NCBI GenBank assembly: GCA_030691295.1
Contig: JAUYEQ010000526.1
Span: 1-8,780, forward strand
Reading direction: 5' to 3'
From: Bacteroidota bacterium
GTDB lineage: Bacteria > Bacteroidota > Bacteroidia > Bacteroidales > Prolixibacteraceae
DNA length: 8,780 nt
Positions 1 to 5,557 of the stretch are shown here, piece after piece. Positions within the stretch are counted from its first letter, which is position 1. Every line of letters begins with the position of its first letter. A program made the translations under genes and the position numbers. Below the pieces are notes generated by a model. That model searched no databases and had not been told where the DNA came from. It saw nothing but the letters and a program-made list of their open reading frames with translations.

Positions 1-41
1 AATTTACTATTGACAATTTTTTGAAGAGTCAATGGTAAATC

Positions 42-76
42 GTAAATAATTAAAAATAATTAAATTGTAAATAATT
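42..76 (+). repeat. AT-rich direct repeat overlapping the start codon
   Basis: The 10-mer gtaaataatt occurs at 42-51 and again at 67-76, separated by AT-rich sequence with further TAAAT/AATAATT pieces. The second copy ends within the TTG start codon (75-77) of the polyprenyl synthase fusion gene. The whole 1-74 stretch is low-complexity intergenic DNA with no gene visible. A GGAGG at 80-84 lies inside the proposed coding region and would be a ribosome-binding site only if translation began at TTG 99, 14 bases further on. Confidence 0.5.
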
Positions 77-1649
77 GAAGGAGGTTAAAGAAAATACATT
101 GGTTGTTCCTGAGCAGGCTATCACCCGAAACCGGTTGAGGAAAGCGGCACGCGAACTGGTTGCCGAAAGTGGCATTTTACCTCCGGCAAGCTTTTCGCTG
201 ATTGGACAAATGGCTGATGAGGTAATTGCGTTGACTGATTCCCACACCAGTTTCCGGGAATTTGCGATGGTTGTTTGCGGAAACGAAATCTGGCGACCGA
301 TCGTTGCTGCCACACCTTTCAACCGCAGGCTGCTGCTTATACCGCAGTGCCTGAAAAACGAAAGCAACTGCAAAGCGGAGATTGATCAGCTGGGATTGAT
401 TTGTGCCGGTTGCCAGAGCTGCCAGATTGATTCTATTCTTCAGAAAGCGGAGGAACTCGGTTATGCCACGCTGGTTGCCGAAGGAACTACGGTTGCCATT
501 GATCTCGTTCAGGAAGGAACGGTTGATGCTGTGATTGGTGTCAGTTGCATGTCGGTACTTCAGAAATCCTTCGAACCGGTTTCGAGGGCGGCAGTGCCGG
601 TGATTGGTATTCCGCTGCTGTTCGAAGGTTGCGCCGAAACCGATGTGGACAACCGCTGGCTCGACGATGAACTAACCAATTTTAAAGAAAATACAGATTT
701 AAAGCCTTTGTCTGTTTCAGCACTGAAAGAAAGAGTAAAACAATTCTTTTCTGAAGAAATTCTTTCTAAAACTTTTGGTTCTACCAATGACCAGACTTGT
801 CAGTTGGCTATTCAGTCGATGCTTACCGGAGGCCAACGGATTCGACCGCTTTTAACCGCTTTGGCTTATTCGGCCTACTCCGGAATTGTTTCAGATCAAT
901 TGATGGCTTCTCTTTCCGTTGTGGTAGAGTGCTTCCACAAAGCTTCGCTTATTCACGACGACATCGAAGACGACGACGATTTTCGTTACGATACCGAAAC
1001 CATTCACAAGCAAAATGGTATTCCGGTGGCCATCAACACAGGCGATTTTTTGCTTGGAAAAGGATACGAATTACTGGGTAAACTTCCTCTGGATTCATCG
1101 GCAATGGCTGCCTGTTATCAACTGGTTGCCAGCGGACATGTGGCTTTGTCGTTGGGACAAGGTGCCGATTTACTGGCAAGTGCTCACAAAACAATTCTTT
1201 CGCTCGGTCAGCAGCTCGAAATCTTTGAGCGTAAAACCGGTTCAGCTATTCGGGTAGCTTTGTTGCTCGGAGCCGTTGCTGCCCATGCCCCTGAAAGTGA
1301 TTTGGCTATCCTGAAAACTTTTTCGGGTTACTTCGGAATGGCTTACCAAATAAAAGACGATCTGGATGAATTCAGGGAAGCCAACGAACATACCCATCCA
1401 GCTGATTATCCATTGCTACTTTCTATGTTGTCCAATGATATGGACGAATCTTCATCGGCAAATCTTCAGTTGTTTTATGCTGAAAATAATCGGCTCCAAA
1501 TTTCTGAACTGATTCGGGAAAATGAAACCGACCGGAAAGCGGTACAACTTCTTCAGGAATATACAAACAAAGCTTACCGTGAACTCGATAAACTTGAAAA
1601 CCTGAAAATGAAATTGAGTTTATATACGGTGTTGGGAAAGATTTTCTGA
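75..1649 (+). CDS. DUF116-type domain fused to trans-polyprenyl diphosphate synthase
   Basis: 524-aa two-part protein. Residues about 60-190 match a DUF116-type domain: LLLIPQCL (86-93), then Cys99 and a CxxCxxC cluster (C110, C113, C116), then an alternating hydrophobic/glycine part ending near GIPLLFEGC. The cysteines suggest a metal or Fe-S site; the domain's role is unknown. Residues about 210-524 are an all-alpha isoprenyl diphosphate synthase that condenses isopentenyl diphosphate units onto an allylic primer. Visible motifs are GGQRIRP (252-258), first aspartate motif DDIED at 295-299 with Arg304, INTGDFLL (320-327), KTG (387-389), and second motif DDLDE (428-432). Ala290, five residues before the first motif, replaces the aromatic residue typical of farnesyl synthases, which suggests a C20 or longer product (inference). 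An in-frame stop at 72-74 forces a non-ATG start; TTG at 75 is used here, TTG at 99 is possible, and the first ATG is codon 47. The cyclase-like genes follow on the same strand. Confidence 0.85.
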   Translation: MKEVKENTLVVPEQAITRNRLRKAARELVAESGILPPASFSLIGQMADEVIALTDSHTSFREFAMVVCGNEIWRPIVAATPFNRRLLLIPQCLKNESNCKAEIDQLGLICAGCQSCQIDSILQKAEELGYATLVAEGTTVAIDLVQEGTVDAVIGVSCMSVLQKSFEPVSRAAVPVIGIPLLFEGCAETDVDNRWLDDELTNFKENTDLKPLSVSALKERVKQFFSEEILSKTFGSTNDQTCQLAIQSMLTGGQRIRPLLTALAYSAYSGIVSDQLMASLSVVVECFHKASLIHDDIEDDDDFRYDTETIHKQNGIPVAINTGDFLLGKGYELLGKLPLDSSAMAACYQLVASGHVALSLGQGADLLASAHKTILSLGQQLEIFERKTGSAIRVALLLGAVAAHAPESDLAILKTFSGYFGMAYQIKDDLDEFREANEHTHPADYPLLLSMLSNDMDESSSANLQLFYAENNRLQISELIRENETDRKAVQLLQEYTNKAYRELDKLENLKMKLSLYTVLGKIF

Positions 1650-1752
1650 AATTCACACACACTTATACCATAATTTACATACGTAATTTGGTAGTGTTTT
1701 CTTTAGAAATAAGGAACATAGATTTTTATGAAGGGGTGTATTCGGCTGTGAA

Positions 1753-1888
1753 ATAAGGTAATAAGGTTGCATTAGAAGGTATTGTGTTTCTACTAAGGTT
1801 GAAAATTGGGAATAAGGTTTTGATTGAATAAGCATTTTAAACCTTAGTAGAAAAATGATCCCATTGGATATTAACCTTATTACCTTAT
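1753..1888. repeat. Nested perfect inverted repeats (MITE-like or structured leader)
   Basis: The 302-bp gap 1650-1951 holds no convincing gene but contains two nested perfect inverted repeats. The outer arms are 16 bp (ataaggtaataaggtt at 1753-1768 and its reverse complement at 1873-1888). The inner arms are 14 bp (tttctactaaggtt at 1787-1800 and its reverse complement at 1840-1853). The heptamer TAAGGTT recurs at 1762, 1794 and 1813 in direct orientation and at 1840 and 1873 inverted. A 136-bp unit with terminal inverted repeats fits a small non-autonomous mobile element. The alternative is a folded leader RNA of the gene starting at 1952, or a cluster of regulator sites. No flanking target duplication was recognised. 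Confidence 0.7.
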
Positions 1889-1951
1889 CTGAGAAACAAC
1901 AAATTGCGAGTGATCTTGGTAAGATAATAAGTTTAATTTCTCTTGAAATAA

Positions 1952-2833
1952 ATGTATCAATATACGGCCACTTCAGATATCCCTTTGTACAGGCAAATGA
2001 TTGCTTTTATTCGAAATGCACTGAACTCACTTGACGGGCAGGGGAGGGAAGAAGTATTTGAATTCTTTGTCAGTCAGCAAAATGCAGATGGTGGATTTCA
2101 GGATCGTGGTGGAAGATCGGATCTGTATTATTCGTTGTTTGGTGGGATGATGATCCGGGCGGCAGAAAGCCCCCTAAATCCCCCCAAGGGGGACTTTGAA
2201 AACCACTCAACAATCAAATTCCGAAAATTCATAAAGGAAAAGAACGTGAACTTGGTTCCTGGATTCATCGAAAAATGCTGTTTGGTATTGCTTCAGAAGG
2301 AATTGAAAACTGGACGGATTTCGCGGATCAGGTCCATCTTTTCGTTGGGTAAATCATTCTGGAAAGAGCGCCAATCCATCAATCTGTCGTACCGGAGTTT
2401 TGTGTTGTTCCTGACATTGGATGCCGTTTTCCCTTTCCCCCGATTGCTGAAATTTGGTGCAGGAAAGATGTTGAAACAAACAGTAGTTGATCAACATTCT
2501 CCTTGTTCTGAAGTTGCCGCCAGAGTTTTCCTGCAAAAGATGTTGAATCAGGATGGATCGAAAGAAACGGAATTGCTGTTGTCGTTTGCCAGTGGATCGG
2601 GCGGATTTAAAGCCTTTGCTCACCTTGATATGGCCGACATGCTTTCAACTGCTGTAGCCTTGTTTGCGCTCGAATTTGCCGGAAGCGATTTGCGTTTGCT
2701 GAAACCTGACAGCCTCGATTTTATCGAATCGAATTTTGCTGATGGCGCTTTTCTATCGGGTGATGGCGATGCAACTGCTGACGTGGAATATACTTTTTAT
2801 GGTTTGCTGGCGTTGGGAGTGTTGGCGGATTGA
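1952..2833 (+). CDS. Short prenyltransferase/squalene-cyclase repeat protein (alpha-barrel)
   Basis: 293 aa with the look of one alpha/alpha-toroid domain of the protein prenyltransferase-beta/terpene cyclase superfamily. Near the N-terminus SQQNADGGFQD (41-51) is a QW-like repeat, followed by SDLYYSLFGG (56-65). The C-terminus has SGSGGFKAF (214-222) and DGDATADVEYTFYGLLALG (271-289), resembling the repeat cores of geranylgeranyltransferase beta subunits and cyclases. It is about half the size of a squalene-hopene cyclase. DGDA (271-274) is not the DxDD catalytic acid motif, so it may be non-catalytic, a partner of the full-length cyclase downstream, or an enzyme of another type. No signal peptide is visible. 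The ATG at 1952 follows an A/T-rich upstream region typical of Bacteroidota. A palindromic repeat is inserted in frame at about residues 72-82. It lies between the polyprenyl synthase and the cyclase, which suggests the same pathway. Confidence 0.75.
   Translation: MYQYTATSDIPLYRQMIAFIRNALNSLDGQGREEVFEFFVSQQNADGGFQDRGGRSDLYYSLFGGMMIRAAESPLNPPKGDFENHSTIKFRKFIKEKNVNLVPGFIEKCCLVLLQKELKTGRISRIRSIFSLGKSFWKERQSINLSYRSFVLFLTLDAVFPFPRLLKFGAGKMLKQTVVDQHSPCSEVAARVFLQKMLNQDGSKETELLLSFASGSGGFKAFAHLDMADMLSTAVALFALEFAGSDLRLLKPDSLDFIESNFADGAFLSGDGDATADVEYTFYGLLALGVLAD
2166..2197 (+). repeat. In-frame palindromic repeat within a coding region
   Basis: The stretch aaagccccct ... aggggg-a-cttt forms a hairpin with a 10-bp stem, one bulged A and an 11-base loop that itself contains a C run. 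Its G/C homopolymer character differs sharply from the surrounding gene. It is translated as SPLNPPKGDF, a proline/glycine-rich insert between MMIRAAE and the following helix-like segment. C-run/G-run palindromes of this general form are known to me as intergenic repeats in Bacteroidota genomes. Its place inside a gene without a frameshift suggests tolerated insertion in a surface loop. Confidence 0.7.
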
Positions 2834-2844
2834 TATCATCTTGT

Positions 2845-2890
2845 CCGTTCACTTCAGTGAACGGCAAAGGATATTGCTTCGAATGAGGAT
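2845..2890 (+). repeat. REP-like palindromic element, copy 1
   Basis: Hairpin CCGTTCACTTCAGTGAACGG (2845-2864; 9-bp arms, 2-base centre) followed by the conserved tail CAAAGGATATTGC and a less conserved extension to about 2890. The same head-plus-tail pattern occurs at 2899-2940 (inverted), 4775-4820 and 5396-5440. It begins 11 bp after the stop codon of the short prenyltransferase-like gene, a usual place for REP elements, and may act as a transcript-end stabiliser or attenuator. Confidence 0.75.
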
Positions 2891-2898
2891 GCTTGTTA

Positions 2899-2940
2899 TT
2901 CAAATTGGCGATATTCTTTGCCGTCTGCTTTAGCTGACGG
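2899..2940 (-). repeat. REP-like palindromic element, copy 2 (inverted)
   Basis: The hairpin 2921-2940 (CCGTC ... GACGG, imperfect, with one T-T mismatch in the stem) is preceded by GCGATATTCTTTG. This is the reverse complement of the conserved tail seen after copies 1, 3 and 4. Together with copy 1 it makes a head-to-head inverted pair, like the BIME arrangement of enterobacterial REPs. It ends just before the ATG at 2943, the first possible start of the cyclase gene. Confidence 0.75.
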
Positions 2941-3002
2941 GCATGTATTTGCAACAAGAATCATCTATCTTTATTATTCTGCATATTCAAACAAAAATCA
3001 AC

Positions 3003-4805
3003 ATGAACTCGCATACAAAAAGCCAACATTCCGAACTCAGCACCCTTCTTCTTCAAAAGCGCAATGCTGCCGGATATTGGGAAGGCCGATTATCGTCGAG
3101 CGCATTGGGCGTGGCGGTTGCTGTTACGGCGTTGCATTTTTACGATGCCACTGCAAATGTTTCTGAAATTTCTTCAGGCTTAAACTGGCTGGAAACCAAC
3201 ACTAATTCTGATGGTGGTTTTGGCGATTCGCCCACAAGCCAAAGCAATGTGAGCACCAGTTTGCTTTGTTATGCCGCGGCGAAAGTTTGTGGCCCTAATG
3301 AAAATTTGCTCCTGAAAGTTGGCGATTACCTGCGCTCACAAAACATCGATGTTAATTCGGAACAACTGATACCAGCAATACTCGATTTTTACAAGACTGA
3401 CCGCACTTTTTCGGTTCCTATCTTGACGATGTGTGCTTTGTGCGGCGTTCCAGGCAAAGAGGCATTTGATTCCATTCCGCAACTTCCTTTTGAACTTTCG
3501 CTTTTGCCTCGTTCGTTTTACAGCATGTTAAACCTTAGCGTGGTGAGTTATGCCATTCCGGCATTGGTGGCTGTTGGTATTGCTATTTTCAGGTTTAAGA
3601 AAAAGAAAAATCCGTTGATGCGTTTGATTCGGGAAGCTTCGGTCAAAAAATCACTGACATTGCTTCGGAATATTCAGCCCGAAAGTGGCGGTTATCTGGA
3701 GGCGATTCCGCTTACGGCTTTCGTGTGTTTGTGCCTGATTGAATCGGGTTATCGCGATCTGGAAGTGGTTCGCGACGGGATGGCTTTTCTGAAACGCACC
3801 CAGCGCGAAGACGGAAGTTGGCCGATTGACATTGATCTTTCGACCTGGGTGACGACATTGGCTGTGAAATCGATAAAGAATCAACCGGATGTTTTTAACT
3901 CGAATGATAAACTAAAGCTTACAAAACATTTGTTGGCTATTCAGAATAAAACCATTCATCCTTTTAACGGCACTCAACCGGGCGGCTGGGGTTGGACATC
4001 GTATGCCGGTTCTGTGCCTGATGGGGACGATACGCCCGGAACCATTCTTGCTTTGATTGCCTTGAATCAGGAGAATCCGGAACTCATTCAGAATTCGGGT
4101 TTGGCTGGGTTGAAATGGTTGAATCAGCTACAAAATAACGATGGTGGATTTCCTACGTTTTCGCGTGGCTGGGGCAAGTTGCCGTTCGATCAGAGTTGTT
4201 CGGATCTTACCGGCCATGCTATACTGGCAATGGCTAAAACTGCTCACATATTTGTCGATTCAATTAGTAAAAAGCAGATTTCAGGAATTAAAAAATCGTT
4301 TGTAAAAGCAATCATTTATCTGGAAAGGCATCAGGACAAAACCGGATTTTGGCTGCCGCTTTGGTTTGGAAATCAGCATACGGCCGATCATACCAATCCG
4401 GTTTACGGAACTGCCCGAGTAACAGCTTACCTGAATGAAACATTGAATACGCAATTTGGAAAAGAATACGCAATTATACTGAAATTGATGATTGATCGCG
4501 GTTGCGGTTATTTGGTCTCTGTTCAGAATTGGGATGGAAGTTGGGGCGGAGCGAAAGATATAAAAGGAAGCATTGAGGAAACTTCGCTGGCGGTAACCGC
4601 TTTAGCCAGGAATGGATTTCAGGAGGAATGTTCTTCAGGAATGAATTGGCTGGCTGAAAAAACAGAATCCGATGGGCTGGTTGCTGCTCCCATCGGATTG
4701 TATTTTGCATCCCTTTGGTACGACGAAGAAATGTATCCGCTAACGGCTTATCTGGAATGTTTGTCGACATACCACCGTTGCCTAAAGGCGAACGGCAAAG
4801 GATAA
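3003..4805 (+). CDS. Squalene-hopene-cyclase-like class II terpene cyclase
   Basis: 600 aa from the chosen start, near the roughly 630 aa of squalene-hopene cyclases. It has two alpha-barrel domains of repeat type. The catalytic acid motif DxDD appears as DGDD at residues 340-343, preceded by GGWGW as in hopene cyclases (GGW...PDVDDT). QW motifs include QREDGSW (267-273), QNNDGGF (377-383), QDKTGFW (444-450) and QNWDGSW (508-514). The N-terminus has GYWEG (24-28), and a hydrophobic stretch (about 171-197) followed by a lysine cluster could bind the membrane face. It probably protonates and cyclises a polyprenyl substrate. No squalene synthase is nearby and a polyprenyl diphosphate synthase is, so the substrate may not be squalene (inference). 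ATG 3003 is preferred over in-frame ATG 2943: it has an A-rich upstream region, and the extra 20 residues are unlike the family and begin right beside a REP element. The last residues and the stop come from REP copy 3. Confidence 0.85.
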   Translation: MNSHTKSQHSELSTLLLQKRNAAGYWEGRLSSSALGVAVAVTALHFYDATANVSEISSGLNWLETNTNSDGGFGDSPTSQSNVSTSLLCYAAAKVCGPNENLLLKVGDYLRSQNIDVNSEQLIPAILDFYKTDRTFSVPILTMCALCGVPGKEAFDSIPQLPFELSLLPRSFYSMLNLSVVSYAIPALVAVGIAIFRFKKKKNPLMRLIREASVKKSLTLLRNIQPESGGYLEAIPLTAFVCLCLIESGYRDLEVVRDGMAFLKRTQREDGSWPIDIDLSTWVTTLAVKSIKNQPDVFNSNDKLKLTKHLLAIQNKTIHPFNGTQPGGWGWTSYAGSVPDGDDTPGTILALIALNQENPELIQNSGLAGLKWLNQLQNNDGGFPTFSRGWGKLPFDQSCSDLTGHAILAMAKTAHIFVDSISKKQISGIKKSFVKAIIYLERHQDKTGFWLPLWFGNQHTADHTNPVYGTARVTAYLNETLNTQFGKEYAIILKLMIDRGCGYLVSVQNWDGSWGGAKDIKGSIEETSLAVTALARNGFQEECSSGMNWLAEKTESDGLVAAPIGLYFASLWYDEEMYPLTAYLECLSTYHRCLKANGKG

Positions 4806-4820
4806 AGCTTTGCACGAAGT
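4775..4820 (+). repeat. REP-like palindromic element, copy 3, overlapping a stop codon
   Basis: Hairpin CCGTTGCC-TAAA-GGC(G)AACGG (4775-4795, one bulged G) followed by CAAAGGATAAAGC, the same tail as the other copies. The first 31 bases are coding: they encode the C-terminal CLKANGKG of the cyclase, and the TAA at 4803-4805 lies in the GGATAA of the repeat tail. The remaining bases up to the convergent gene at 4853 show no gene and no clear T-run terminator. Confidence 0.7.
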
Positions 4821-4852
4821 TGTTCTGAAATTCTGATGTCAAGGCCTATATC

Positions 4853-5281
4853 TTATTTGCTGATAACAACTGCCGGACTAACTTTTATTTCCATCAGGTA
4901 ACCCTTGCAAATTCCTTTTACCGTAATCGAACTTCCTGTTTCCAGGGCCTCAATGGTTTCCTGATTGGCAGCCGACCAACTGCTGTCGAGCTGGCAACTG
5001 ATTCCCTGCATTTCATCTTCAAGGATTAAAAGGTCGGTTCCGTTTGAAAGCTTATTTTTCACCACCAGTTTGCCGCTGATTTCAAGAACTTTCTCGCTGT
5101 ATTTGAAGGTTGCAGTATTTTCGTCCTGCTCGAATTCTCCGATTAAACCGCTTGCATCAACTTTAAATTCAGTTTTTAATTTATTGATGTCAGCATGTGG
5201 TTTGAAAAACATTTTCAGGCCAATTCCTGCTCCAATTAAGATTGCCAGCAAACCCAGTATGATTGCGTATTTGATTTTCAT
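4853..5281 (-). CDS. Membrane-anchored OB-fold (tRNA_anti-like) protein
   Basis: 142 aa. Residues 4-25 are a strongly hydrophobic N-terminal segment after MKIK, reading as an uncleaved anchor or signal. The rest matches the tRNA_anti-like family, a predicted OB-fold. Family hallmarks are the sequence DASGLIGEFEQDENTATFKY (42-61), then KVLEISGKL (64-72) and a late GSSITVKGICKGY (116-128). The name refers to fold similarity with anticodon-binding domains; family members are usually exported and there is no evidence of tRNA binding here. Two cysteines (C96, C125) could form a disulfide outside the cytoplasm. It is transcribed towards the cyclase gene (convergent, 47-bp gap) and lies 276 bp downstream of the YceI gene, so it may have its own promoter. 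Its function is unknown. Confidence 0.75.
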   Translation of the reverse strand: MKIKYAIILGLLAILIGAGIGLKMFFKPHADINKLKTEFKVDASGLIGEFEQDENTATFKYSEKVLEISGKLVVKNKLSNGTDLLILEDEMQGISCQLDSSWSAANQETIEALETGSSITVKGICKGYLMEIKVSPAVVISK

Positions 5282-5329
5282 GTTACCCGAAATTTTTGGA
5301 TGTTTTTCATTTGGATGTTTAATTCTATT

Positions 5330-5376
5330 CCGTCCGAAAGAGAGAATCGCATTGTTTTTTTAATTGTTTCGGACGG
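5330..5376. promoter_or_regulatory. Perfect 10-bp inverted repeat upstream of the OB-fold gene
   Basis: ccgtccgaaa at 5330-5339 is repeated as its exact reverse complement tttcggacgg at 5367-5376, with a 27-base AT-rich centre. It lies about 50-95 bp upstream of the start of the minus-strand OB-fold gene. It could be an operator, a leader hairpin or another small repeat element. It lacks the CAAAG tail of the REP-like copies, so it is listed apart. No promoter was assigned. Confidence 0.45.
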
Positions 5377-5395
5377 TAAAAATTATCTGATTCAA

Positions 5396-5440
5396 CCGTC
5401 TGCTTCAGCAGACGGCAAAGTATAATGCATTGGATGAGTA
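5396..5440 (+). repeat. REP-like palindromic element, copy 4
   Basis: CCGTCTGCTTCAGCAGACGG (5396-5415) is a perfect hairpin with 9-bp arms, followed by CAAAGTATAATGCATTGGATGAG. The tail resembles that of copy 1 (CAAAGGATATTGCTTCGAATGAG), showing sequence conservation of about 20 bases past the hairpin. It sits in the 276-bp gap 5282-5557, which has no gene, between the YceI and OB-fold genes. Confidence 0.75.
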
Positions 5441-5531
5441 TTTTACCTAAATAATTCAGGCGATGGGTTTCCATTTGATCTATTCAGCAAAATGTTGAAT
5501 TTCATAGAAAGCATATAGATTGGAGTTTCAG

Positions 5532-5556
5532 ACCTGGAACTTGAAACCTGGAACTT
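5532..5556. repeat. Short tandem repeat at the 3' end of the minus-strand operon
   Basis: The 11-mer acctggaactt occurs twice (5532-5542 and 5546-5556) with a 14-base period, immediately next to the stop codon of the YceI gene. It looks like intergenic low-complexity repeat; no function is evident and no T-run terminator accompanies it. Confidence 0.6.
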
Positions 5557-5557
5557 T

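Noticed and set aside
797..1081. Arginine-rich open frame inside the polyprenyl synthase gene
   Set aside because: It overlaps the conserved GGQRIRP and DDIED coding frame; the arginine run is the out-of-frame reading of the Asp-rich motif.
1650..1951. Small protein gene in the gap before 1952
   Set aside because: The minus-strand frame here spans the inverted-repeat arms and has no recognisable protein features.
2354..2623. Minus-strand open frame opposite the short prenyltransferase-like gene
   Set aside because: It lies fully inside a gene with recognisable repeats and has no domain-like sequence.
2845..2940. CRISPR-like array from repeated hairpins
   Set aside because: Only two copies, in opposite orientation, with no regular spacers; they fit REP-type elements.
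2948..2973. TTTG and TATCTTTA resembling a Bacteroidota promoter before the cyclase
   Set aside because: The spacing of 14 bases is shorter than the usual 17-23 and the -7 element is imperfect, so it is not listed as a promoter.
4474..4842. 122-codon minus-strand open frame opposite the cyclase 3' end
   Set aside because: It is antisense to conserved QW motifs, matches no family I recognise, and has shadow-like composition.
5396..5415. Perfect hairpin as intrinsic terminator of the cytochrome operon
   Set aside because: No T-run follows on either strand and the same hairpin-plus-tail occurs elsewhere, so a repeat is the better call.
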